Numbered from the stretch's first letter, positions 33,306-41,925 are shown. The stretch: DNA of 45,740 nt from Pirellulaceae bacterium (GCA_016784735.1 JADHUC010000048.1:1-45740); one strand, 5' to 3'. Numbers and translations are program-made. Notes: generated by a model from the sequence alone, not told the origin.

Positions 33306-33482
33306 CTTGGGCATCACGCATTAGGAGCAGATTCGCATGGGCTGGATTTCGAGAGTCTCGGCCAACACGCATTCGAAGGCGGCGTAATCATCCTCGTCAT
33401 CGAACATACGCATTCGGCCGACGCCACGATTCAACACGTGGAAAACCATCCAGCCAGGGGCAACACGTGAGGTTCTGGGCAT
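33306..33482 (-). pseudogene. REP-associated tyrosine transposase (RAYT) relic 1, N-terminal part
   Basis: From the minus-strand ATG at 33482 the frame reads MPRTSRVAPGWMVFHVLNRG, then VGRMRMFDDEDDYAAFECVL and AETLEIQPMRICS, then TAA, then CVMPK. Intact family members read 'MR..AYC.MPNHWH' here, so the TAA (plus 33321-33323) replaces a Tyr codon and the HUH motif after it is lost. This is the family of single-strand transposases that move REP hairpins. The remaining intergenic bases 32901-33129 and 33483-33649 hold nothing recognised except the 18-bp repeat. Confidence 0.75.
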
Positions 33483-33525
33483 CAAGACATGCTACGCGAA
33501 AACCAGTATCGCGACAATGAAGCGA

Positions 33526-33543
33526 CTGTCAGCTTTTCTTCGC
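33526..33543 (+). repeat. Left copy of 18-bp inverted repeat flanking the HD/ROK pair
   Basis: CTGTCAGCTTTTCTTCGC. Its exact reverse complement is at 36164-36181. The two lie 107 bases before the HD gene and 133 bases after the ROK-like gene. Confidence 0.7.
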
Positions 33544-33649
33544 GGGCGCCGATGGCCAGCTAGATGGCTTGCTTCATTGAAGGAAACCGTGATACGTTGA
33601 TTGTGATGACGCTGGATCGTTTTCGCTGACAGTTACGATAGGGAGAAAC

Positions 33650-34624
33650 ATGGAAATCCAAGAACAGATCAAGAAAGCGAAGAAGCCACTTGCGGAAGCG
33701 CTGGAACGGCTGCGCAAGGCAGGCTACGGGGAAATCGCCCAGACCATGGAACAAGTCTTCCCAATGGAGTTCACTTACCTCTTGGAAGGAAACGAAAAGA
33801 ATCCTGTTCACCATACGGCCCATGTGGCGAACTTCATGACCGAAATCCTTCTGGGTGAAGAGGCCACCCCAGATCAGATCAAGCAGGGCGTGTTTGCGGC
33901 GCTGCTGCACGACGTCGGGTTGGCAAGGACGGACGAGGGCAAGATTCGCAAGGCCGATCTCCAACAAGAAATCGACATGGCGGAGGACTGGGACGGCGTC
34001 TCGAAGGCCATCGCAGAAGCCATCCGTTCGCGCAAGTCCCACATGAAAGCGGGAGCCGATATCGCAAGACTACTGTTGCACGGGTACAACGACTGGACGG
34101 GCAAACCATTCTTCGACCCGCAAAAAGACATAGCGACAATCTGCCGCATCGTCGAAATCCACGACGATCCATCGATCTTCGAGTACGAACGGATGGGGCT
34201 AGAATGGATCGAGGTCCACCCAACTGCAGGTGGGCTAACGGTGAAGCCGGACCCTGGTAAATGGCTCTTCGACAAGGACGCTTTCCTGGTTCAATGCCAT
34301 CGGGAAGCCGATCGCGTGTGGATGGTCTCGCCGGACGGCATTGAAGTCGACCTCGCGCGCGATTTGGCGAAAGCCCGGAAGAAAGCCGAGAAGGAAGGGC
34401 TGCCGCTCGACAACGTATGCGCCGATCCGGCCGAGAGGATCAATGGGAACATCCGGCGACACCGAGAGGAGATGCAGCTTTACCAGCAGGCATTCCAGTC
34501 CGATCTGGTCGCTGCATACGGTTTCAAGAACCGGCTTCTCTGCAGGACGGACACAGGATATGCTGTCTTCTGCAGACTCGTCGCCGAACTGGAGGCACTG
34601 TATCAAGTCAGCACCGATCTCTGA
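33650..34624 (+). CDS. HD-domain metal-dependent phosphohydrolase
   Basis: 324 residues; GGGAG just upstream of the ATG. No signal peptide. The HD pattern is present: HHTAHVANF (His54-His58), LLHDVG (His87, Asp88), SHMKAGADIARLLLHG (His131) and EIHDDPS (His171, Asp172), consistent with a di-metal site. About 240-290 is a charged helix (DLARDLAKARKKAEKEGL). HD enzymes remove phosphate from nucleotides, cyclic dinucleotides or sugars; the substrate is not evident. The gene is 18 bases upstream of a ROK-like kinase, so a kinase and a phosphatase are co-expressed. No close family is recognised, and both genes lie in the accessory region. Confidence 0.75.
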   Translation: MEIQEQIKKAKKPLAEALERLRKAGYGEIAQTMEQVFPMEFTYLLEGNEKNPVHHTAHVANFMTEILLGEEATPDQIKQGVFAALLHDVGLARTDEGKIRKADLQQEIDMAEDWDGVSKAIAEAIRSRKSHMKAGADIARLLLHGYNDWTGKPFFDPQKDIATICRIVEIHDDPSIFEYERMGLEWIEVHPTAGGLTVKPDPGKWLFDKDAFLVQCHREADRVWMVSPDGIEVDLARDLAKARKKAEKEGLPLDNVCADPAERINGNIRRHREEMQLYQQAFQSDLVAAYGFKNRLLCRTDTGYAVFCRLVAELEALYQVSTDL

Positions 34625-34642
34625 AGCCGAAAGGTGTGAAGC

Positions 34643-36031
34643 ATGTCAACTCAATCGAGCGAGTCCGGGGAAGTCGTCGTGGCCATCAGCCTAGGAGGCA
34701 CGAAGCTTGCCGTGGTAAGGGTGAACGAGTGCGGGCCAATCCAGCCTAAGAGAGAAGGCGATCCTTGGGGAGGAGTCGGTTGGCGAAGCGAATTCAAGAT
34801 CACCTACGGTCCCGAAGACCAGGGTAATGAACCGGTGAGAGCCGAGGCCGAGAGGAGGCTGATGAAGGGCATTGTCCAATTGGTCGGAAGTGCCGTCAAC
34901 GAGGCGCGAAAGGACGGTAAGAAGGTCGCGAAGATTGGTGTCGCCACGAAAGGCCCCATCAAGAAGGGCAGCGACAACGATGGGGAGTATGTAGTCGTTG
35001 GACCTTGTACGACACTGCCATTCAAAGAGTGCAAGCTCGACAGGGAACTGAAGAACCGCCTGAAGGAATGCAACAAACACATTCTAATTGAGGTCCTTCA
35101 CGACGGAGCTGCGGCTGCACTGGGCGAAATGAACTATGCTGCCGCAGAGCGTCGCAAAGAGATTGTAAACGGCGATGCGGGTGCGCACAGCACGACGGAC
35201 CACATGGCCGCGGTCATCATCGGCACCGGCGTCGGAGTCGGTGCGCTCAAAAACCGTAAGGACTATCACGGAATCGATCCCGAGCAGGAGGGCAATGCCT
35301 ACGAGCGCAACCTTGGCAGTCTCGGCCGGCATCTCGTTTGCGTCGCTCGCAGCGAGTTGCCCGTGCCCGGCCACTGGCCGGAGTACTGTCGCTACCAATA
35401 TCGGGGTGCCGATCCGCGCACCAAGTACGCCCCGATCTCCAAACAGTCTGGCGAGGCCTACTTCACCGAGCGCGTGGCCGGTCCATGGCTGGCCAAGGAG
35501 ATTGCCCGCCTACTGAAGGAGTATTCCCAGGACAATCCCCGAGACGCCCTGTACACGCGTGCCGCGATGCAGGTTATTGCTCCAGATGTCGACCGCCTCC
35601 TGAGCTTGGAACGCGAGGATGAGGAGAAAAAGGCTCTCCAGAAGAAGATCCTCGCTGGCCTGACGTGGGCGGCCCAAGCTGGCGACGCCTGGGCCCGCTA
35701 CCAGATTGGCGCTATAGGAGCCGAGATAGGAGGGGCTCTGGCCCAGTTCATCCTCGCATTCCGAGACCGGGAATTTGTCAGAAGGATCATCCTCGTATCG
35801 ACCGTGTCGGAGAAATTAGGGCACGATGTCGCCGACAAGCGCAACCATGAGTTCGAGAAAAACGAGAACGATCTGCTGATGGCCCGCCTTCGAACTGCGG
35901 CCGAAGCTGTGCTGTCCGCCAACGGTATGCCCCAGGACAAAGCGTCGGAGCAGGCTGGCGGCATCTCCCGGTCCAACTTGGGTGGGGAGCGTGAACTGTG
36001 GGCCTTTGCCCCGGTTCCCGATGACCCATAA
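34643..36031 (+). CDS. ROK/ASKHA-fold kinase-like protein
   Basis: 462 residues, longer than usual ROK kinases (about 300). The ASKHA elements are visible: AISLGGTKLAVV (phosphate-1 loop, but with Ser where Asp normally stands before LGGT), IGVATKGPI, VLHDGAAAALGE (Asp of the HDG likely catalytic base), and VIIGTGVGVGAL (phosphate 2). The zinc-binding CxCGxxGC motif of classical ROK proteins is absent. A long central insertion (GNAYERNLGSLGRH... to KYAPISKQSG) and an acidic C-terminal region follow. The product may phosphorylate a sugar or be regulatory. It starts 18 bases after the HD gene; the two look like one module. Confidence 0.65.
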   Translation: MSTQSSESGEVVVAISLGGTKLAVVRVNECGPIQPKREGDPWGGVGWRSEFKITYGPEDQGNEPVRAEAERRLMKGIVQLVGSAVNEARKDGKKVAKIGVATKGPIKKGSDNDGEYVVVGPCTTLPFKECKLDRELKNRLKECNKHILIEVLHDGAAAALGEMNYAAAERRKEIVNGDAGAHSTTDHMAAVIIGTGVGVGALKNRKDYHGIDPEQEGNAYERNLGSLGRHLVCVARSELPVPGHWPEYCRYQYRGADPRTKYAPISKQSGEAYFTERVAGPWLAKEIARLLKEYSQDNPRDALYTRAAMQVIAPDVDRLLSLEREDEEKKALQKKILAGLTWAAQAGDAWARYQIGAIGAEIGGALAQFILAFRDREFVRRIILVSTVSEKLGHDVADKRNHEFEKNENDLLMARLRTAAEAVLSANGMPQDKASEQAGGISRSNLGGERELWAFAPVPDDP

Positions 36032-36233
36032 ACTTCGAGGGCGTGGGATCAAGTCTCGTTTTTCGTTGTTTGCCAGACTCGGCTCGTTCTGGCAGGCAGC
36101 CAAGAGAGCGCGTGCAGTGGTAGCCTCGTTGTGAATCGAGTCCGCCTGCAGAAGTGATTCGCGGCGAAGAAAAGCTGACAGGTATTTATTGACTCTGCCT
36201 CCGGAAGAAACTCGGTTCCGTGTGGCTATTTCT
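36032..36233. other. Intergenic region after the ROK-like gene
   Basis: TGCCAGA (36071-36077) pairs with TCTGGCA (36088-36094) around a 10-base loop, a possible weak transcription stop without a U-run. The right 18-bp repeat follows. No gene is seen. Confidence 0.4.
36164..36181 (-). repeat. Right copy of 18-bp inverted repeat flanking the HD/ROK pair
   Basis: GCGAAGAAAAGCTGACAG, exact reverse complement of 33526-33543. No direct target duplication was seen at its outer edge. Confidence 0.7.
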
Positions 36234-36683
36234 CTACCGCAATCCGAGAGTGTGGGTCGTTGGACCGATGTTCGAGAGGGCTTCGATTTCGGAAAGGCCT
36301 CGGTTGCTGCCGCGTCCGCCGGTGACCTGGAATCTGATCCACGTGACGGTCTTTGCGTCGAACACGATCGTCTTCATGCTGCCGTCGTCGGCAATTTCGG
36401 CCACGTCGATGCTGCTGCCGTCGCTGAAAGTTAGCGTGCCGGCCTGCGTGTGGTCGTCTGGGTTCGGCCGGTCGAACAGACGCACGGCCTTGATCGTCAC
36501 GGGGGCGGGCCAATCTAGTTGAATCCACAGTGTGGCTTCGCCCGCGGAAGGTAGTTGAATCCATGTCGAAAGCCTATCGCCAGCAGGTTTGGGAACGCGG
36601 CCGGTTTGGCCTGTCGACGCCGCTGGATGGGGGACTTGGGGCGACGGCAGAGAAAGCCGTACGCCTGGGTGGCCGTACGATGT
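36234..36683 (-). pseudogene. Truncated gene end with discoidin-like (DUF7402-type) domain
   Basis: A minus-strand frame is open from a stop at 36684-36686 to a TAG at 36234, with no credible start. It encodes LWIQLDWPAPVTIKAVRLFD, RPNPDDHTQAGTLTFSDGS, then TIVFDAKTVTWIRFQVTGG and GLSEIEAL: a complete F5/8-type-C-like beta domain of the kind appended to planctomycete secreted proteins. The upstream part (Pro/Ser/Thr-rich, 36530-36683) is not recognised. The 5' portion of the gene seems lost, probably with the insertion of the neighbouring material. A GTG at 36500 could in principle start a short product. Confidence 0.6.
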
Positions 36684-36765
36684 TCATCTACCCGTTCGGT
36701 AGCGTCGGCTGTACAATAAGGTAAAGCAGGTTCGTCAGTCACTTTGTCAGTCACGGGGTTCGCAA

Positions 36766-37179
36766 ATGACGCTCACCGTCGAATTACCGCCGTCACTTGA
36801 GCAACGGATTCGCGATCGCGCCGCTGAGCTTGGCGGCGATCCGGAGACGGTTGTCGCCAATCTGGTCCGTAATCATTTTGCCGCAGCCGTGGATTCTCCG
36901 TTTGTCGCCCTGACAGAAGAAGAGACGAAGTGGTTTAACCAGGTGAACGAAATCCCGACCGCCGGTGTCCGGGAAAGGTGGCGGGAATTGGACGGTCTCC
37001 GCAGGGCAGGAACACTGGATGAGAATCAGCAGGCCGAAATGACGAAGTTGTACGATCAGATCGAAGCCAATCACGCGCGACGAATCGAAGCCGCTGCGGA
37101 ACTCGCCAAACTGTGGCAGGTTTCGCTTGACTCCGTCATAGACCAACTTGGGTTGAGTCCCTCCGGCGAAGATGACTGA
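36766..37179 (+). CDS. CopG/RHH-like protein paired with HNH endonuclease
   Basis: 137 residues. The first 35 (MTLTVELPPSLEQRIRDRAA; LGGDPETVVANLV) resemble a ribbon-helix-helix DNA-binding domain. Residues about 65-135 form helices with RWRELDGLRRAGTL and LYDQIEANHARRIEAAAELA, ending SLDSVIDQLGL, a pattern seen in small proteins encoded just before HNH endonucleases in cyanobacteria and planctomycetes. The gene overlaps the HNH gene by 8 bases. The pair looks like a toxin-antitoxin-type module in which this is the antitoxin-like partner, but that role is inferred. The ribosome-binding site is poor (GGGG 10 bases upstream); TACAAT at 36712 could be a -10 box. Confidence 0.7.
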   Translation: MTLTVELPPSLEQRIRDRAAELGGDPETVVANLVRNHFAAAVDSPFVALTEEETKWFNQVNEIPTAGVRERWRELDGLRRAGTLDENQQAEMTKLYDQIEANHARRIEAAAELAKLWQVSLDSVIDQLGLSPSGEDD

Positions 37180-37609
37180 CGCCCCAATCAGCCCCGCCGT
37201 TCGTCAGGCAGTTCGGGAGAGTGCTTCCTGCTGCTGTGAATACTGTTTTTCGCAAGAGAAGTATTGCCCGGACCCGCTTAGCATCGAGCACATCATTCCC
37301 CGGGCCCGCGGCGGTTCGAACGACGAGTCGAACCTGGCGTTTTCGTGCCAGGGATGCAACGGGCGCAAACACGTAGCTGTCTCCGCAATCGATCCGGTCA
37401 CGGAAAAGGACGTTCCGCTCTATCACCCTCGTCAGGATGTGTGGTCGGATCATTTCGCGTGGAGTAGGGGGTTTTCAGAGATCATCGGCAAGACACCCTC
37501 CGGCCGCGCCACTGTGGAACGGTTACAGTTGAATCGTGAGTCTTTGGTCAATCTGAGGATCGTTCTTCGATCGGTCGGAAATCATCCGCCGATCATCCCG
37601 CGAATATAA
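37172..37609 (+). CDS. HNH endonuclease
   Basis: 145 residues. The zinc-supported HNH (beta-beta-alpha metal) fold is clear: CCEYCF (first CxxC), SIEHIIPRARGGSNDESNL (catalytic His with the GG...N turn) and FSCQGCNGRK (second CxxC with Asn). The C-terminal half (VPLYHPRQDVWSDHFAW; TPSGRATVERLQLN) matches the single-domain HNH proteins found with CopG-like partners. It nicks or cuts DNA by metal-ion catalysis; target unknown. Start codon lies inside the upstream gene, so expression is coupled. Confidence 0.8.
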   Translation: MTDAPISPAVRQAVRESASCCCEYCFSQEKYCPDPLSIEHIIPRARGGSNDESNLAFSCQGCNGRKHVAVSAIDPVTEKDVPLYHPRQDVWSDHFAWSRGFSEIIGKTPSGRATVERLQLNRESLVNLRIVLRSVGNHPPIIPRI

Positions 37610-37878
37610 CGGACTAACTCCCTGGGCTACAGACGATCGATTAACGGTTGTGGAATCAGCACGTCGCTTTTTCGCTTCTTTCATCAGATCGATCGCAGTC
37701 CGAGGGTGTGCGTCGTTGGGTCGCCATTCGTCCGACATCTTCCGCACGCGACGCGGCGTGAGACGGTCAACAGCGATGATCGTCCCAGAAAGTCATCGCA
37801 CGTGACATACACCGGAAAACGGCCGCGGCTCAAAACAGGACCGATTGTTCGGAGCGACGGCGGACGAGCCAGCGAACC
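37610..37878. other. Intergenic region with a second copy of a gene tail
   Basis: On the minus strand NGDPTTHTLGLR followed by SI and a stop (about 37688-37732) closely matches the last residues of the truncated gene at 36234 (NIGPTTHTLGLR). Only this tail is shared. Nothing else is recognised. Confidence 0.4.
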
Positions 37879-39249
37879 CTACGTCTCGAGTTCGTAACCC
37901 TTGCGGCTTTCACGTGCGAGGAACGAGTTTGCCTCGGCGTCGCCGACGATCTCTCGCTTGGTCGGGTCCCAGTTGACCGCTCGATCCAAACGCATCGCAA
38001 TGTTCGAGAGGTGGCATATTTCGAGCATGCGGTTGTGCGACCAGACGTCAGAGATCGGCTGCTCTCGAGACTTCATGGAATCGGTGAAGTTGGCGGTATG
38101 GTTCTCGCTGACTTTCCCACCATAAACCTCTTCGATCGCTCCTTCCGGCAATGGATTCTCTTTAAGGGCCTCGACGGGATTGCCGGAAATCCGTCCGCGA
38201 TTGACGAAGAACCGACCTTCCGTGCCCTCGAACAGAATGCCGTTGTCACCTTCATTCGTGATGATCATTTCGACGTCGTTGGGCATGTCGGCTCGGATAT
38301 TGAATTTGGTCGCGATGTTGTACCGATCGTCGACCACTGGATGCCCATCCTTGTACTCGCACCCCATCTCGTAATCGAGCGGCGTGACTCTGCTGGGCCC
38401 CGTGTCGCTGGCGCCGATTGCCCAGCACGCGATGTCGACGTGATGGGCGCCCCAGTCGGTCAGTTTTCCGCCAGAGTACTCGTGCCAGTTTCGGAAGGCG
38501 TAGTGCGCATTGCTGTAGAGCGGCACGCCGCCGCCGTAGCCTTTTCGCATTTCGGGCAGCGCTCGATAAGGAACTTTCGGTGCTGGGCCGAGCCAGAACT
38601 CCCAATCGAGTTCTTCGGGAACGGGAGCGATTGGAATGACCGGTGAAGAGGAAAAACCGCCGATGCCGCATGTTACCTTCTTGACGGTGCCGATGCGTCC
38701 AGCCTTCACCAGGGCGACTGCCTGCAGGAAGCGATGCCCACACTCGGTTCGTTGCATAGTGCCAACTTGGAAGACGCGGCCCGTCTCCTTGACGACCTTC
38801 TCGATCAACTTTCCTTCATCAATGGTCAGCGTGAGTGGCTTTTCACAGTAGATGTCTTTTCCCGCACGCATCGCTTCGACCACGACCTTCGTGTGCCAAT
38901 GGTCGGGCGTAGCGACCATGACCGCGTCGATGTCCTCGCGATCGAGGATCTTTCGGTAGTCCTTGTAGGCATCCGGTTTCTTGTCTTGTCCCTTTTCCGT
39001 ATTCTCGACGTGGGTCCCCAGCACTTTCGAGTCCACGTCGGCGAGTGCTGCGAAATCGGCGAACTTGAACGACTTCCGGGTGATCGCCCAGCCTTGATTT
39101 CGAAGGCCGATGGTTCCAAAAACCGGGCGGTCGTTAGACGACTGGTACCCGAGGGCTCGGTTGGTCGACGGAAGCATGATACTTGCGGCCCCCGCAGCGG
39201 CCATACCCTGGAGAAATCGACGGCGTGTTGTTTGGCGAGTAGTTGGCAT
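37879..39249 (-). CDS. Tat-exported Gfo/Idh/MocA family oxidoreductase
   Basis: 456 residues from 39249 (AGAGGA about 10 bases upstream; an ORF start 36 codons earlier is rejected because it would put the twin-arginine signal inside the protein). TTRRRFLQGMAAAGAASIML is the Tat signal. Nucleotide-binding half: VFGTIGLRNQGWAITR, ALADVDSKVLG, VMVATPDHWHT, IYCEKPLTLT. Substrate half: LTDWGAHHVDIACWA with the conserved His pair. It is about as similar in layout to the protein at 1977 as to typical periplasmic glucose-fructose-oxidoreductase-like proteins. Monocistronic as far as visible. Confidence 0.85.
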   Translation of the reverse strand: MPTTRQTTRRRFLQGMAAAGAASIMLPSTNRALGYQSSNDRPVFGTIGLRNQGWAITRKSFKFADFAALADVDSKVLGTHVENTEKGQDKKPDAYKDYRKILDREDIDAVMVATPDHWHTKVVVEAMRAGKDIYCEKPLTLTIDEGKLIEKVVKETGRVFQVGTMQRTECGHRFLQAVALVKAGRIGTVKKVTCGIGGFSSSPVIPIAPVPEELDWEFWLGPAPKVPYRALPEMRKGYGGGVPLYSNAHYAFRNWHEYSGGKLTDWGAHHVDIACWAIGASDTGPSRVTPLDYEMGCEYKDGHPVVDDRYNIATKFNIRADMPNDVEMIITNEGDNGILFEGTEGRFFVNRGRISGNPVEALKENPLPEGAIEEVYGGKVSENHTANFTDSMKSREQPISDVWSHNRMLEICHLSNIAMRLDRAVNWDPTKREIVGDAEANSFLARESRKGYELET

Positions 39250-39768
39250 GGAGCGAAATCCTCTTGGAGAAAAAGTGTTTGCAGGTAAGGTTTGCTGGGG
39301 CAACGTGCCCGACGCGAGGCTTGTCTGGTGGCCGCGAACTGAGCATTCAGCCCCCATTCATTGAAAGCGATTCTAATCGCAAATCCTCGGTTAACCATAG
39401 CAAGATTGACTACTGCTTGCACTTGGTGGCCAACATTTAGAGGACGAAGTGGGAGTCAAGTAGGCCGGATAGACAAGCGCAACGACGTTGCTCCGGCAGT
39501 CAGAGGGCCGCTTCACCAAGGCGAACGGTTGCTCGAACGGCGCTTTGCTTGGTCCGGGCTGCTTGGATTGTTAGGGCTCGCCCCAGTCGCTGTCGGTTAC
39601 TGCGATTGAGCAGACCCCGCCCCAGTTGAGGTCGAAGGCGAATAAGAAAGCAGAGATCGCGTGAATCGCCCCGACGATTCTGATAGACTGTTACCCAACA
39701 CGCTCGGTTGTTTAGGCCTCGCATGCCGACAGCCGCACGACACTCAGATTCAATGCAGGAGCAAACCC
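39250..39768. other. Divergent intergenic region
   Basis: Should hold promoters for the minus-strand oxidoreductase and the plus-strand LolA-like gene, but no convincing hexamer pair was found. GCAACGACGTTGC (39479-39491) is a short palindrome. No gene is supported. Confidence 0.4.
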
Positions 39769-40527
39769 ATGATGAAACGCACCATTCAAATTGCTTTGCT
39801 GTCCGCCTTGGCCTTGCTACTCGTTCAGCCGCTGCGCGCCGCGGATGACGCAGCGAAAGCTCAAGAATTAGTTGACCGTGCCATCAAGGCCAAGGGTGGA
39901 AAGAAGGCCCTCAACAAGACCGTGAACACCATCATGGAAGACAAAGGAACGTACTACGGCATGGGTGAAGGTGTACCGTACGAGGGCCGGTATGTGTTCC
40001 AAATGACGAATCCCGGCCGATATCGGATGGAGATCATCGAGACGTTCATCATGGTCGCGGACAAGGACAAGGCATGGGTGTCTACGATGGGCGATGTAAT
40101 GGACCAGGAGGGCGAAGCTCTCGAAGTGGCGAAGCAGGGCCTACTGGTCAACTACGCGATGTCGCTGATCCCGCTGCAAAAACCGAACAAGGAATTCAAG
40201 CTGGGCCTCGTGGAACCAGAAACGGTCGAAGGCGAGGAGTGTGAAGGCATCACGATCGCACACGAGAAAATGCCCACGATCACGATGCAGTTCAGCAAGA
40301 AGACAGGACTGATCAAAAAGACGAAGTACAAGATTAAGGTCGCAGAACTGGGCTTCGAGGAAGTCACGGAGGAGGCCGTCTATCACGAGTACAAGGAATT
40401 CGACGGATTCAAGAGCGCGACGAAGATTATCATGTATCGCGACGGAAAGAGGTTTGTCGAATCACATCCGCAGAAGTTCTCCTATCCCGACAAGCTCGAC
40501 GAGAGCGAATTCAAAAAGCCGGAATAG
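39769..40527 (+). CDS. Secreted LolA/outer-membrane-lipoprotein-sorting-like protein
   Basis: 252 residues; AGGAG lies 7 bases before the ATG at 39769 (the next codon is also ATG). Signal peptide cleaved near LRA|ADD. The start of the mature part (LVDRAIKAKGGKKALNKTVN) and the following antiparallel strands (TYYGMGEGVPYEGRYVFQM; YRMEIIETFIMVADKDKAW; TGLIKKTKYKI) fit the half-barrel fold of LolA/LppX-like proteins that bind acyl chains. Such single genes are abundant in planctomycetes; a lipoprotein-carrier role is not demonstrated and no LolB partner is visible. The gene is flanked by oppositely oriented genes. Confidence 0.6.
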   Translation: MMKRTIQIALLSALALLLVQPLRAADDAAKAQELVDRAIKAKGGKKALNKTVNTIMEDKGTYYGMGEGVPYEGRYVFQMTNPGRYRMEIIETFIMVADKDKAWVSTMGDVMDQEGEALEVAKQGLLVNYAMSLIPLQKPNKEFKLGLVEPETVEGEECEGITIAHEKMPTITMQFSKKTGLIKKTKYKIKVAELGFEEVTEEAVYHEYKEFDGFKSATKIIMYRDGKRFVESHPQKFSYPDKLDESEFKKPE

Positions 40528-40577
40528 CGTGCAGAACAGTTCGGGACCAAACGGCGCCATCGGGTCATCGTAGGAAC

Positions 40578-41909
40578 CTACCGCGACTCCTGTAACAGCT
40601 CGATCAACATCCCGGCCTGCAGCTCTGACCACTTATTCAAAGCCTGGGCCGTCTTTTCGGAGTCGTCCGCGGGCAGCTCGGCTGCGATTTTCTCCTTGAG
40701 AAGCTCCTTGCTCGCGCGCATGCGTTGCTCGGTATCTTCCCACAAGCGCGTGTTCCTTTTCGTCTTCGTTCCCAGTGAATAGGCCTCGCCGTTAAGCAGG
40801 CAAGCCGGAGTGCTCGTTTGGCCCATCAGCAGCGGGAAAGACACGGCCTTGACGGGCAGTGATACCCAGGCACAGGTGAACAGCTCAGGGTGGGTCGGGT
40901 CGATCTCGACGGTCATGCCTGATATGGACGAGCCAAGACAGATCGACGGATCACGCGCGACGTTGTGAAAGAGGTGAAAGTCAACGGGCCCGCCCGCCTC
41001 GCGCAGCCGCTTGGCGGCCGCGCTGCGGTTGAGCCGGCTGAAGTAAACCGTCTTCGAGTGCATCTTCGAGGCGACGTACTTCTCGTTGCTGCACACTTCA
41101 AGGATCACGCCCTCGCGGTCGACGAAGAGCCAGTGCTTTCCGCCCACCTTTCCGCCCGAGTAGTAACCCTTCGCCACGAAGTCCTCGATAATGGCAAGCG
41201 CCTCGGCGCTGCTCGACGCCCGCTCCGCGATGTGCCGGAGAATGGCGCCGCCCGAGAGGCCCCGGTACCGCGGCTCGGCCGGCTCAAGGTGCAGGGTGGA
41301 AGAGTCCTTCTTGCGGTTGGCGGGGTAATCGCCTGCGCCGGCGAGTCCTTTCTCGTTGACCATCATGGATAGTCCATCAAGGAAGCTTACATCTGTCACG
41401 CCAATGAACTTATTGATTCCCTCCAGCGAGCTGTCCATGATGCATACCGCCTGCGGCCGGGCAACGTTGTCGCGGGTCTTGTGAAACAGGATGACGCCGT
41501 CTCGCGTGCGATCCCGCGAGACCGCATACGAGGTGCACTCGTGGAGGAACCGCTTGCGAGAAAGGCCACCGTAGAAAGCAAGGAACAAGTCTTCGGGCAC
41601 GTCGACCGCCCGGGCGATCGCCCCTGTTTGCTCGAGCCAGTGCGGAGCGATTTTCGCGGCGATCCGTACGTAAGCCGCCGAGCGTTCGATGAGCGTTTCC
41701 TTCGATATGCCTGCCGCAGCCGCCGGTTTCAGGTAGGCGGCGTCCAGATCGCGAAGGATGATTTCCTTGTTGATTCTGCCCCACTTCGTCCCGATTTCCT
41801 CGGGCGTGCCGGCGAGGTGGATCATGGGAACCTCGGCGATAGCGTTTGGCGAAATCGACACAACACAGGCGACCAGCAGGGCTGCGATTCGGATCTTATG
41901 ACGTTTCAT
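40578..41909 (-). CDS. Secreted C45-type Ntn hydrolase (acyl-transferase/peptidase family)
   Basis: 443 residues; CAGGAG 9 bases before the ATG, located at the end of the preceding gene. Signal peptide cleaved near AIA|EVP. The family's pattern is seen: HLAGTPEEIGTKWG (35-44 region), LFLAFYGGL, and HECTSYAVS where Cys125 would be the N-terminal nucleophile after self-cleavage; GVTDVSFLDGLSMMVNEKGLAG is the usual GxxxGxNxxG-like segment. Relatives hydrolyse or transfer acyl amides (isopenicillin N acyltransferase, acid-ceramidase-like). The stop of the upstream oxidoreductase is 16 bases away, so the two are one operon, perhaps for an N-acylated sugar. Confidence 0.75.
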   Translation of the reverse strand: MKRHKIRIAALLVACVVSISPNAIAEVPMIHLAGTPEEIGTKWGRINKEIILRDLDAAYLKPAAAAGISKETLIERSAAYVRIAAKIAPHWLEQTGAIARAVDVPEDLFLAFYGGLSRKRFLHECTSYAVSRDRTRDGVILFHKTRDNVARPQAVCIMDSSLEGINKFIGVTDVSFLDGLSMMVNEKGLAGAGDYPANRKKDSSTLHLEPAEPRYRGLSGGAILRHIAERASSSAEALAIIEDFVAKGYYSGGKVGGKHWLFVDREGVILEVCSNEKYVASKMHSKTVYFSRLNRSAAAKRLREAGGPVDFHLFHNVARDPSICLGSSISGMTVEIDPTHPELFTCAWVSLPVKAVSFPLLMGQTSTPACLLNGEAYSLGTKTKRNTRLWEDTEQRMRASKELLKEKIAAELPADDSEKTAQALNKWSELQAGMLIELLQESR

Positions 41910-41925
41910 GTGGTGTTGCTCCTGT

